This document shows, piece by piece, positions 1 to 5,444 of a stretch of 6,636 nt of DNA. A model generated the notes under the pieces. The model was given only the letters and a program-made list of their open reading frames with translations. It was not told the origin of the DNA and ran no database searches. A program made the translations under genes and the position numbers. The stretch lies in contig JAPULP010000314.1 in assembly GCA_027294815.1 (NCBI GenBank), positions 1-6,636 of the forward strand. Direction: 5' to 3'. Numbering within the stretch: position 1 is the stretch's first letter; every line of letters starts with the position of its first letter. This DNA comes from Gemmatimonadota bacterium. GTDB taxonomy: Bacteria > Gemmatimonadota > Gemmatimonadetes > Gemmatimonadales > GWC2-71-9.

Positions 1-132
1 GATGTGACGCCCGGAGGTTGGGCTGCCGTTTCCAGCCACACCGCGACCGCCCAGACTTGTGCCCTCTTTTATGGCATTGCGCCGGTGACCGCCCCCGCGG
101 TAAAAGAGGGCGAAGTGAAGTGCACTTCGTAG
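1..132 (+). CDS. Type IV pilin-like protein, C-terminal fragment (5' end outside window)
   Basis: The frame open from base 1 ends at TAG 130-132 and gives 43 residues. The fragment contains GWAAVSSHTAT, then a Cys (residue 20), and ends in a second Cys three codons from the end (KCTS). Two cysteines bracketing about 20 residues at the extreme C-terminus match the disulfide-bonded D-region of type IVa pilins, and the Gly-Trp...His-Thr pattern before the first Cys resembles the pilins of some high-GC Gram-negative phyla. Three minor-pilin genes and pilMNOPQ follow, which supports a major or minor pilin (pilA-type). The diagnostic N-terminal prepilin helix is outside the window, so the identity is inferred from the tail and the context. 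The T4P assignment is fairly sure; calling it the major pilin is a guess. Confidence 0.68.
   Translation, partial: DVTPGGWAAVSSHTATAQTCALFYGIAPVTAPAVKEGEVKCTS
61..111. repeat. Perfect 11-bp inverted repeat within the pilin 3' end
   Basis: GCCCTCTTTTA (61-71) is exactly repeated in inverse as TAAAAGAGGGC (101-111), with a 29-nt GC-rich spacer. Both arms are inside the pilin coding region. The right arm ends where the next hairpin (111-129) begins, so the two structures abut. In RNA this could fold as a long-loop hairpin just ahead of the terminator-like element, perhaps as an mRNA-stabilising structure. The repeat itself is directly visible; its function is not known. Confidence 0.75.
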
Positions 133-137
133 TTTTT
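111..137 (+). terminator. Probable intrinsic terminator overlapping the pilin stop codon
   Basis: CGAAGTG (111-117) pairs perfectly with CACTTCG (123-129) around a 5-nt loop, and five T residues follow at 133-137. The stop codon TAG (130-132) lies between stem and T-run. The same bases also contain a perfect 12-bp palindrome (117-128). The stem is only 7 bp and the T-run short, so termination may be partial. That would suit a highly expressed pilin followed by minor pilins needed in small amounts. Confidence 0.45.
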
Positions 138-221
138 CCCCGAAAAAAAAGGCCAATGCGCGCGTCCTTTCGATGACGTCGGCCGTGCCGTGCCCCCATA
201 CGTTGTGGTGGTTGACGAACT

Positions 222-227
222 GGGAGG
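222..227 (+). promoter_or_regulatory. Ribosome binding site for the PilV-like gene
   Basis: GGGAGG lies 6 nt before the GTG at 234. It fixes this GTG as the start codon and gives a leader of nine residues ending in Gly, which is the expected prepilin leader. The gap from 133 to this site shows no convincing promoter. Confidence 0.7.
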
Positions 228-233
228 ATCGCG

Positions 234-587
234 GTGCAGCCGAACTTTGGAAGGCACGGGCTCACGATCATCGAAGTGATCGTTTCGATCACCATCTTGA
301 CGGTTGGCGCGTTGGCCCTGAGTTCCGCCGCCGCCGGGCTGATCCGATTGATCGGTGACGGAGCCCGATATAGCTCGGCCGCTACCCTTGGCCGGACGGT
401 CCTCGAGTCGTTGTTGCCGATCGCGTGTGACGGGAGTGCGACCGGAGACACGGTCGCGGGCGCGTTCAACATCGAGTGGTCGGTTCGGCCGCGGGGGTCG
501 GTTTCGGACGTCGTGGTGGTAGTGACGGCGCTGAGAACCAGACCGCGTCGAGATACTCTCTTGACTGCGCGCGTCTGCATCGAATGA
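234..587 (+). CDS. Minor prepilin, PilV-like, with N-terminal methylation motif
   Basis: This is a small prepilin of 117 residues, probably a minor pilin that helps start or cap the pilus. The leader ends in R-H-G (residues 7-9). The mature protein would begin LTIIEVIVSITILTVGALAL, with the invariant Glu at mature position 5 and a hydrophobic helix of about 20 residues. Prepilin peptidase (PilD type) should cut after Gly9. The rest is a short soluble domain with two cysteines (residues 64 and 115) that could form a disulfide. GTG is chosen as start because of the strong GGGAGG before it and the well-placed leader. Its stop overlaps the next start (ATGA, 584-587), so the two genes are probably translationally coupled. 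The prepilin class is clear. The PilV label rests on size and gene order (PilV-PilW-PilX) and is less sure; it could equally be called GspI-like. Confidence 0.85.
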   Translation: MQPNFGRHGLTIIEVIVSITILTVGALALSSAAAGLIRLIGDGARYSSAATLGRTVLESLLPIACDGSATGDTVAGAFNIEWSVRPRGSVSDVVVVVTALRTRPRRDTLLTARVCIE

Positions 588-1456
588 AGTGCTCGGGATT
601 CACCTTGGCCGAGTTGCTCGTGACCATCGTCCTATCCGGCACGGTTGCGACGGGCGCCGTGAGCGTGCTGATCGCCGGCCACCGCGTCTATCGTCGTCAG
701 ACGGTCCTCACGGACGCGCACGCCACAGAACGTGCGGCGACGAACATTCTCACATCTGAACTTCGCGGGCTCGATCCAGGCGCTCCATCCGGAGGGGACC
801 TGTTGAGGGTGGCGACGGGTTCGGTCACGTATCGCGCGTTACGAAACCTGTACGTCGCTTGCGCGGCGCCGGATGCCTCCCGCTCCACCGTCTTGTTGCA
901 CGGTGACTATTGGGGCTCACGGCCACTCGATCCCCAGGTCGATTCGGTCCTCTTGTTTGCCGATGGTGATCCGACGAAACCGCAAGACGATCGTTGGCTG
1001 CACGCCGATCTGCGGCGGATCGAGAAAGGATACCGGTGTCCGGATGGCGGCGCAGCCGTACAGATCCACGTCACAGGACTCTCACGACGTGAGTTGGAGT
1101 TGGTCGGGGTTGGAGCGCCCGTGCGGGGTGCCGCGCTCTGGGAGATCAGGGGTTATCCGGACTCGCGGGGCCAGTGGTGGGTTGGGATGCGTCGTTACAG
1201 CAAGTCCACCAACAGGTGGCCTCCCATTCAACCGCTGCTCGGGCCGATCGCTCCGTATGGGCTCGTATTTCAATACTTCGACTCTGACGGCGTGCCAACG
1301 CGAGTGCCCCATCGAGTTGCTGCGATCGAGATCGACGTGAGGGTCGCCCGCGGACACGAATCGCCACCACCACCCCACGCGACCCTGACGGCGGGCAGAG
1401 GAGTGACGGCGCGCGTGGCGTTGCGGAACGCGTTGCGCCGAGAAAGCGCGCGCTGA
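584..1456 (+). CDS. Minor prepilin, PilW/GspJ-like
   Basis: The product has 290 residues. ATG at 584 gives a five-residue leader (MKCSG) followed by FTLAELLVTIVLSG, a textbook prepilin cleavage site (Gly5/Phe6) with Glu at mature position 5 and a transmembrane helix to about residue 30. The frame is open further upstream, but a start there would put over 40 residues before the cleavage site, which is not plausible. The body carries a helix continuation rich in Arg and Ala (about 35-65), a segment with V-T-Y-R-A-L-R-N-L, and a beta-rich C-terminal domain. Size, start type and position between PilV-like and PilX-like genes fit PilW, a large minor pilin that forms part of the pilus tip complex. 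The ATGA overlap with the gene before suggests coupled translation. The prepilin identity is near certain; the PilW/GspJ subfamily is likely. Confidence 0.85.
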   Translation: MKCSGFTLAELLVTIVLSGTVATGAVSVLIAGHRVYRRQTVLTDAHATERAATNILTSELRGLDPGAPSGGDLLRVATGSVTYRALRNLYVACAAPDASRSTVLLHGDYWGSRPLDPQVDSVLLFADGDPTKPQDDRWLHADLRRIEKGYRCPDGGAAVQIHVTGLSRRELELVGVGAPVRGAALWEIRGYPDSRGQWWVGMRRYSKSTNRWPPIQPLLGPIAPYGLVFQYFDSDGVPTRVPHRVAAIEIDVRVARGHESPPPPHATLTAGRGVTARVALRNALRRESAR

Positions 1457-1458
1457 AC

Positions 1459-2480
1459 TTGGTCCATTTCGCAGGCGACCGCGGCGTCGCGCTCCCGACC
1501 GTGATCTTTGTCCTCACGATGCTCGGTGGTTTGTTGGCCGCCGCATTTTGGAGCGGCGTGCTCGACCATCGCTCCGGGCGGGCCGCCCTCGATTTGCAAC
1601 AGCTTTGGGGTTGGCCGAGAGCGCGGTCACGGATCCGCTGGCAAACTGGAAAGCTGGGGGCTACACGGCGCTGCCCGTCGGGAGATCGGTTGCGGACACC
1701 CTCTGGCGGGACAGTCGCGCGGTCAAATCAGTGACTCGTGTCATGCGCCTTGGAGAGGGGCTCTTTCTCGTCGGAGCCACCGGCTTAGGGCGGTCGGGGG
1801 CGGTCGCCAGCGCGGGGGTGCTGGTCCGGCTCGAGCCTCGGGGCACCCCCGCGGCGATACCGTTGTTCGCCAACGGATCCGTGACGGTCGGGCCGCTTGC
1901 CGAGGTGACGTTCGACTCGCCCGATGCGGGATGGGGGTGCACGTCACTGCGCGGAAGGGACCCCGATACCAGATTCGGCGTTGGCATGAGCGACCCGTCC
2001 GAGCCGGAAGACTTCGCCAGTTGGGTCGGGAGGGCCACGAAGCAGGTTGCTCCGGGCCGGTACGTCGACATAGGGCCTGCTCTCCAGGCCGGCGTCTGCC
2101 ACAGCGCCGACGTTCGGAATTGGGGTGATCCGGCCCCAGAAACCCCGTGCGGGAGCTACCGCCCGATAGTGTACGTCGACGGTGACTTGACACTGATTGG
2201 GGGCTTGGGCCAGGGGGTGCTCCTCGTCGGAGGCGATCTCGACATCCGGGGTGGGTTCTCGTTTGCGGGGCTGATTCTGGTAGGTGGGTCTCTTCGCACC
2301 GGCTCCGGGGCCGCGCGAATCCGGGGGGTGGTGCAGGCAGGCCTGACGGGCGGGGGCAGCGTTCGACTGGGGGGCCGCGCCCATGTGGCATATTCGCAGT
2401 GCGCCGTGGACTTGGCGCTGTTGGCGTCCGGGCGGCCCGTTCCGATCGGCTCACGAGGCTGGTTTTACGGATATGAGTGA
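1459..2480 (+). pseudogene. PilX-like minor pilin with a -1 frameshift near 1602
   Basis: The N-terminal part, read from TTG 1459 (two bases after the preceding stop), has R-G-V-A-L-P-T-V at residues 8-15, a hydrophobic segment (about 10-32) and a D-H-R-S-G-R stretch. These are features of the PilX N-terminal domain, which often lacks a classical prepilin site. After CAG (1600-1602) this frame leaves the homology and stops at 1734. The -1 frame continues from GCT (1602-1604) as ALGLAESAV, the expected PilX continuation (QQAL-LAES), and stays open to TGA 2480. One extra G (CAG-GCT) would restore a protein of about 340 residues. Residues ~238-325 of that protein hold a glycine-rich repeat (GDLTL, GDLDI, GSLRT spaced by GG), suggesting a beta-helix or bactofilin-like tail. 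The break may be a real mutation, a sequence error or, less likely, recoding. The TTG start has only a weak Shine-Dalgarno (GAGAAAG). A TTG at 1548 in the second frame would drop the membrane anchor and is not a believable start. Confidence 0.78.
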
Positions 2481-2491
2481 CGTAAGTCACT
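2476..2491. promoter_or_regulatory. CRP/FNR-family-like palindrome upstream of pilM
   Basis: AGTGAC (2476-2481) and GTCACT (2486-2491) form a perfect inverted repeat with a 4-nt centre, equal to GTGA-N6-TCAC, the core of the CRP-type operator. It overlaps the stop codon of the PilX-like gene and lies about 86 bp before the predicted transcription start of pilM. The same bases could form an RNA hairpin with a GUAA tetraloop, but no T-run follows, so a terminator is unlikely. An operator role is inferred from the match alone. Confidence 0.4.
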
Positions 2492-2534
2492 GTCCATGAG
2501 GCACTTGTGGCTGTGGTTTAAAGTAGGTTGGAGC

Positions 2535-2563
2535 TTGACAAAGAATAGGGGTCCTAATACTGT
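2535..2563 (+). promoter_or_regulatory. Predicted sigma-70-type promoter of pilMNOPQ
   Basis: TTGACA (2535-2540) is a perfect -35 consensus. A 17-nt spacer leads to TACTGT (2558-2563), which keeps the three most conserved -10 positions (T, A and final T). AATACT (2556-2561, spacer 15) is a weaker alternative. Transcription would start near 2570, giving a leader of about 38 nt before the pilM ATG. This region is visibly richer in A and T than the flanking genes. Confidence 0.55.
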
Positions 2564-2572
2564 AGGAGCCCC
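2548..2572. repeat. Inverted repeat spanning the predicted pilM -10 region
   Basis: GGGGTCCTA (2548-2556) and TAGGAGCCCC (2563-2572) are inverse copies except for one bulged G at 2568, with the six-base loop ATACTG between them. The centre coincides with the predicted -10 element. It could be an operator for a repressor that blocks RNA polymerase, or an RNA hairpin if transcription comes from upstream. No T-run follows, so it does not look like an intrinsic terminator. Confidence 0.5.
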
Positions 2573-2607
2573 GTACCGCCAGTTATCTCCTTACGCTGTG
2601 GGAACAT

Positions 2608-3645
2608 ATGGGACTTTTCGGGCTTGGAGGGCGGAAATCGACAGTAGGGCTGGATATCGGTAGCGGGCTCATCAAGGTCGTGGTGGTGGATCACGGCGGC
2701 GGTGAGCCTGAGCTAACTCGTGTTGCCATGACCCCGGTGTTGGCGGATGCCATCGTCGAAGGCGAGGTGATGGATCCGGCGGTGGTGTCCGAAGCGATCA
2801 GGGGGCTGTTCATCGGCATCAAGCAGAAGCGTGTCGTTGTTGCCGTCGGTGGCCGTGATGTGATCGTGAAAAAAATCCAAGTCGACCGCATGAAGGAAAG
2901 CGACGCAGCTGAGGTCGTGCGCTGGGAGGCACAGCAACACGTGCCCTTTGATATCGAAGGAGTGGAACTGGACTTTCAGGTGCTCGATCCGGACGGCGAC
3001 GGACTGCAGATGGAGGTATTGCTCGTGGCGGCAAAGCGCGAGCTGGTCGAGACGAAGGTGACGCTGCTGGCGGACGCCGGCCTGCAACCCGAAAAGGTCG
3101 ATGTCGATGCATTCGCTCTGCACAATGCGTTCGAGTTGAGTTACCCGGAGGCCATGCGGGGTGTGGCGGCGTTGGCGAACATCGGCCACGAGGTGACCAA
3201 CGTCAACATCCTGCAAAACGGCGTCCCGTTGCTCACTCGGGACTTGAGCGTGGGCACGCGGAAGTTCCGGGAGGACTTGCAGCGGGATTTGGGCATGTCG
3301 TCCGAAGACGCGGATCAGATTCTGTCGGCCGGGGAGCCGCGCCCCGAGCTAGCGCAGTACGTCACCAGTCGTGGCGACGAGATTGCCGTAGGTGTGGAGC
3401 GTGCGACGGCCTTTTTGCAGGCGGCGTCGCGCGAAGCATCCGGCATTCAGCACATGTACATTTCCGGTGGCGGTGCGAGAATATACGGAATGGCCGATGC
3501 GCTCAGCAGCCGGTTGGGTATCCCTGTCGAAGTCGCCAATCCGCTGCAGCGGTTGCGGGTGCGAGACGGCGTGTTCGACACCATGGAAGTGGACCAAGTG
3601 GCCCCGCTACTCATGCAGAGTGTCGGGTTGGCTCTGCGGACGTGA
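2608..3645 (+). CDS. pilM: Type IV pilus assembly protein PilM
   Basis: The product has 345 residues, the usual length for PilM, the actin/FtsA-fold cytoplasmic protein that binds the N-terminus of PilN and organises the inner-membrane alignment subcomplex. It starts with a short MGLFGLGG peptide. The first phosphate-binding motif is VGLDIGSGLIKVVVV (13-27), followed by an SHS2-like insert (about 40-120). The second phosphate motif is ANIGHEVTNVNIL (190-202) and the adenosine motif ISGGGARIYGM (285-295). The second motif has Asn191 where PilM, FtsA and actin relatives usually have Asp. There is no membrane segment. ATG 2608 is the first possible start after the predicted promoter and matches the family N-terminus, although the Shine-Dalgarno (GGGA, 2600-2603) is short and close. 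It is the first gene of the pilMNOPQ operon, 18 nt before pilN. Confidence 0.97.
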   Translation: MGLFGLGGRKSTVGLDIGSGLIKVVVVDHGGGEPELTRVAMTPVLADAIVEGEVMDPAVVSEAIRGLFIGIKQKRVVVAVGGRDVIVKKIQVDRMKESDAAEVVRWEAQQHVPFDIEGVELDFQVLDPDGDGLQMEVLLVAAKRELVETKVTLLADAGLQPEKVDVDAFALHNAFELSYPEAMRGVAALANIGHEVTNVNILQNGVPLLTRDLSVGTRKFREDLQRDLGMSSEDADQILSAGEPRPELAQYVTSRGDEIAVGVERATAFLQAASREASGIQHMYISGGGARIYGMADALSSRLGIPVEVANPLQRLRVRDGVFDTMEVDQVAPLLMQSVGLALRT

Positions 3646-3663
3646 GTCGAGAGGCATAGTGGC

Positions 3664-4350
3664 ATGAGAATTTCGATCAACCTCCTTCCGGGCGCCAAGA
3701 AGAAAGCCGGTGGTGCGGGCCTCGGGATGCCCGACTTCGCGGCGCTAGGGGCGCAAATCAAAGACCCGCTGCTCATCAGCGCCGTGCTCGCGTGGGTGGT
3801 GGGTATCAGCGTTGTGGGATGGGTCTGGTATATCCAAACGAGCGCGCTCGGCGAGTTGCGACCGGTCTTGCTCGACACGCAAAACGAATCGCGTCGATTC
3901 GGGCAAATGATCGTGCAGAAGGATCGTCAGACGGCATTGCGCGACTCCCTCGTGTCGGAACTGAACGCCATACGCGGGATAGACGGCGATCGATTCGTCT
4001 GGCCGCATATTATGGAAGAGGTGACCAGGGCGCTGCCAGAGTTCACCTGGATGGTGGGGTTGGATGCCGTCACCGTGCAGGATCAAATCCTTGACGACGG
4101 GACCGTTGTCGCCGCGCCGATTCAGTTTACGATCGATGGGCGCGCGTCCAACATCCAGTCCTTCACGCGGTTCATGACCAGACTCCAGGATTCTCCCTGG
4201 TTCACCAACGTGAGTACGACCGGTACGAACACGGTCATCGAGTCCGATCGGACGGTCAGGGCTTTCGAGATTACAGGAACGTATCTCGTGGCGGACTCCG
4301 CGTTCATACGCACGCGGCCGGTCACCGAGATGTTCGTGGAGGGAGGCTGA
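3664..4350 (+). CDS. pilN: Type IV pilus inner-membrane protein PilN
   Basis: The product has 228 residues and is a bitopic inner-membrane protein that dimerises with PilO in the periplasm and passes signals to PilM. It opens with MRISINLLPG, which contains the INLLP peptide (residues 5-9) known in this family to sit in a groove of PilM. A basic and glycine-rich cytoplasmic linker (10-34) leads to one transmembrane helix (about 36-57, LLISAVLAWVVGISVVGWVW). A predicted coiled coil (about 60-100) and a ferredoxin-like periplasmic domain follow, starting around W-P-H-I-M-E-E-V (typical PilN W...iLeels). GAGAGG (3649-3654) lies 9 nt before the ATG and supports the start. The stop is one base before the pilO ATG, so the two partners are probably made in equal amounts. 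Confidence 0.95.
   Translation: MRISINLLPGAKKKAGGAGLGMPDFAALGAQIKDPLLISAVLAWVVGISVVGWVWYIQTSALGELRPVLLDTQNESRRFGQMIVQKDRQTALRDSLVSELNAIRGIDGDRFVWPHIMEEVTRALPEFTWMVGLDAVTVQDQILDDGTVVAAPIQFTIDGRASNIQSFTRFMTRLQDSPWFTNVSTTGTNTVIESDRTVRAFEITGTYLVADSAFIRTRPVTEMFVEGG
4338..4346 (+). promoter_or_regulatory. Strong ribosome binding site for pilO inside the pilN 3' end
   Basis: GGAGGGAGG sits within the last codons of pilN. It is 5 nt from ATG 4352 and 11 nt from a second in-frame ATG at 4358, so either could be used. The closer one is annotated here. Confidence 0.65.
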
Positions 4351-4351
4351 C

Positions 4352-4969
4352 ATGGCGATGTCAAAAAAAGAGAGGACACAGTTCCTCGGACTATTGATCG
4401 CCGTGGGGATTGGCGCGCCGGTGGGCTTTTGGTGGTACTGGAGGAATCCGAAAGCGGAGGAGGTGCAGCAGATCCGGTTTGAGATCGACTCGCTCCAGGC
4501 TCGGATCGACACCGCGAAGGCGGATCTCAGGGAAAACACGATCGAACAGCTGCGGGCCTCGGTTGAGCAGTTTGAAGGGGCGCTCGGCGTAATGCGGGAA
4601 CTCGTTCCCGCCCAAGGCGAGATGGTCAGCCTGATTGACAGTGTTGCGAGCCGGGCCCAGCGGCGCGGCGTCGAGTTGATCAGCATCAACCAGTTGCCCC
4701 CGGAACTCGTGCCACCGTTTCAGGTGATTCGGAACCAAGTCACGGTCTTGGGTCCGTACGACGAGGTCGGCGAGTTTCTGTCCGACATAGCGTCGCTGCG
4801 CCGGATCATGGTTCCCTATGGAGTGTCGCTTCAAGTGGCGGGGGACAACGAACTCCAGGGTATCTTGGTGGAGGAAGGACGGACGTATCTCCGGGCTACG
4901 TTCACTATCAGAACTTTCGTGAAGGCTGCATCCGATGCCATCGGTGAGACTATTGGTGGAACGTCCTAA
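4352..4969 (+). CDS. pilO: Type IV pilus inner-membrane protein PilO
   Basis: The product has 205 residues, in the normal range for PilO. PilO pairs with PilN in the periplasm and, with PilP, links the inner-membrane platform to the secretin. A short basic cytoplasmic tail (MAMSKKERTQ) precedes a single transmembrane helix (about 11-30, ending in the aromatic run FWWYW). A coiled coil (about 34-78) rich in Glu, Gln, Arg and Leu follows. The periplasmic domain begins near ELVPAQGEMVSLIDSVASRA, the typical PilO 'P...e...lld.i...a' signature, and ends in alternating strands. ATG 4352 follows pilN by one base; ATG 4358 would shorten the protein by two residues. The last 35 nt overlap pilP in another frame. 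Confidence 0.93.
   Translation: MAMSKKERTQFLGLLIAVGIGAPVGFWWYWRNPKAEEVQQIRFEIDSLQARIDTAKADLRENTIEQLRASVEQFEGALGVMRELVPAQGEMVSLIDSVASRAQRRGVELISINQLPPELVPPFQVIRNQVTVLGPYDEVGEFLSDIASLRRIMVPYGVSLQVAGDNELQGILVEEGRTYLRATFTIRTFVKAASDAIGETIGGTS
4921..4925 (+). promoter_or_regulatory. Ribosome binding site for pilP within pilO
   Basis: GAAGG lies 9 nt before ATG 4935 and favours this start, even though it makes pilP overlap pilO by 35 nt. A GTG at 4956 is the alternative, but no good Shine-Dalgarno stands before it. Confidence 0.5.
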
Positions 4970-5444
4970 CGCGTTTGGATTGGCGGGCGTGTTGGCCCTG
5001 CTGGTAGCGTGCGGAGGCGGCGAAGTCCCGCCACCGCAGGTTGGAGGCGCATCCAATCCGTCGGCGCTTGGTGCCGATTCTACGCAAGACGCAATGGCCG
5101 CCACCGATCCGATCGAACTGTCGAGAGAGGTGTTCACGTATCGTGCGGCAGCGCGAGACCCGTTCCGCTCTCTCGTGGAGAGCGGTCTCGAGCTGCGGCC
5201 GTTTATCGAAGATCTCCGTCTAATGTCGGTCATCTACGATGCGCGGTATCCCGGGAGAAGTGTGGCCGTGCTCCGGGACACGACCGAGGGAACACGCTAC
5301 CAGGTGCGCGCCGACGATGAGTTTGGTCGGCTCCGGGTGGCGGAGGTCCGGGAATACTCAGTGGTGCTCACAATCGAAGAATTTGGCGTACCGCGGCGGG
5401 TAGAGATAACGCTCCGGCGTCGCCAGGGGGGTGGTAATTCATGA
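4935..5444 (+). CDS. pilP: Type IV pilus lipoprotein PilP
   Basis: The product has 169 residues. PilP is an inner-membrane lipoprotein that binds the PilN/PilO dimer and the N-terminal domains of PilQ. The N-terminus is a lipoprotein signal peptide with the lipobox L-V-A-C (23-26), so lipid would be attached to Cys26, followed by a glycine-rich start of the mature chain. A Pro/Ser/Ala-rich disordered linker (about 27-65) is normal for PilP. The folded domain begins at A-A-R-D-P-F-R (72-78), the family's DPF motif. It continues through strands M-S-V-I-Y-D, R-S-V-A-V-L-R-D and V-V-L-T-I-E-E-F-G, which fits the small beta-sandwich of PilP. ATG 4935 has GAAGG before it; GTG 4956 would give a shorter signal peptide with the same lipobox. 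The stop overlaps the pilQ ATG by 4 nt. Confidence 0.93.
   Translation: MPSVRLLVERPNAFGLAGVLALLVACGGGEVPPPQVGGASNPSALGADSTQDAMAATDPIELSREVFTYRAAARDPFRSLVESGLELRPFIEDLRLMSVIYDARYPGRSVAVLRDTTEGTRYQVRADDEFGRLRVAEVREYSVVLTIEEFGVPRRVEITLRRRQGGGNS

Noticed and set aside
133..150. TTTTTC-CCC-GAAAAA as a separate terminator
   Set aside because: The stem is almost all A-T with a 3-nt loop, and no T-run follows. The T5 is better explained as the tail of the hairpin at 111-129.
212..217. TTGACG as a -35 box for the PilV-like gene
   Set aside because: At normal spacing the -10 would fall inside the coding start (about 235-240), where the sequence is GC-rich with no TAnnnT.
1600..1612. Programmed -1 ribosomal frameshifting in the PilX-like gene
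   Set aside because: There is no in-phase slippery heptamer at CAG-CTT-TGG, and I saw no obvious downstream pseudoknot. A missing G is simpler. It is kept only as a remote option in the finding.
1741..2490. Open frames on the - strand opposite the PilX-like gene
   Set aside because: The composition is rich in Arg, Pro and Ser with no family signature, and the + strand PilX reading explains the region.
3745..4689. Long open frame on the - strand (314 codons)
   Set aside because: It lies opposite pilN and pilO, shows no recognisable motif and has no ribosome binding site. Long antisense frames are expected in GC-rich coding DNA.
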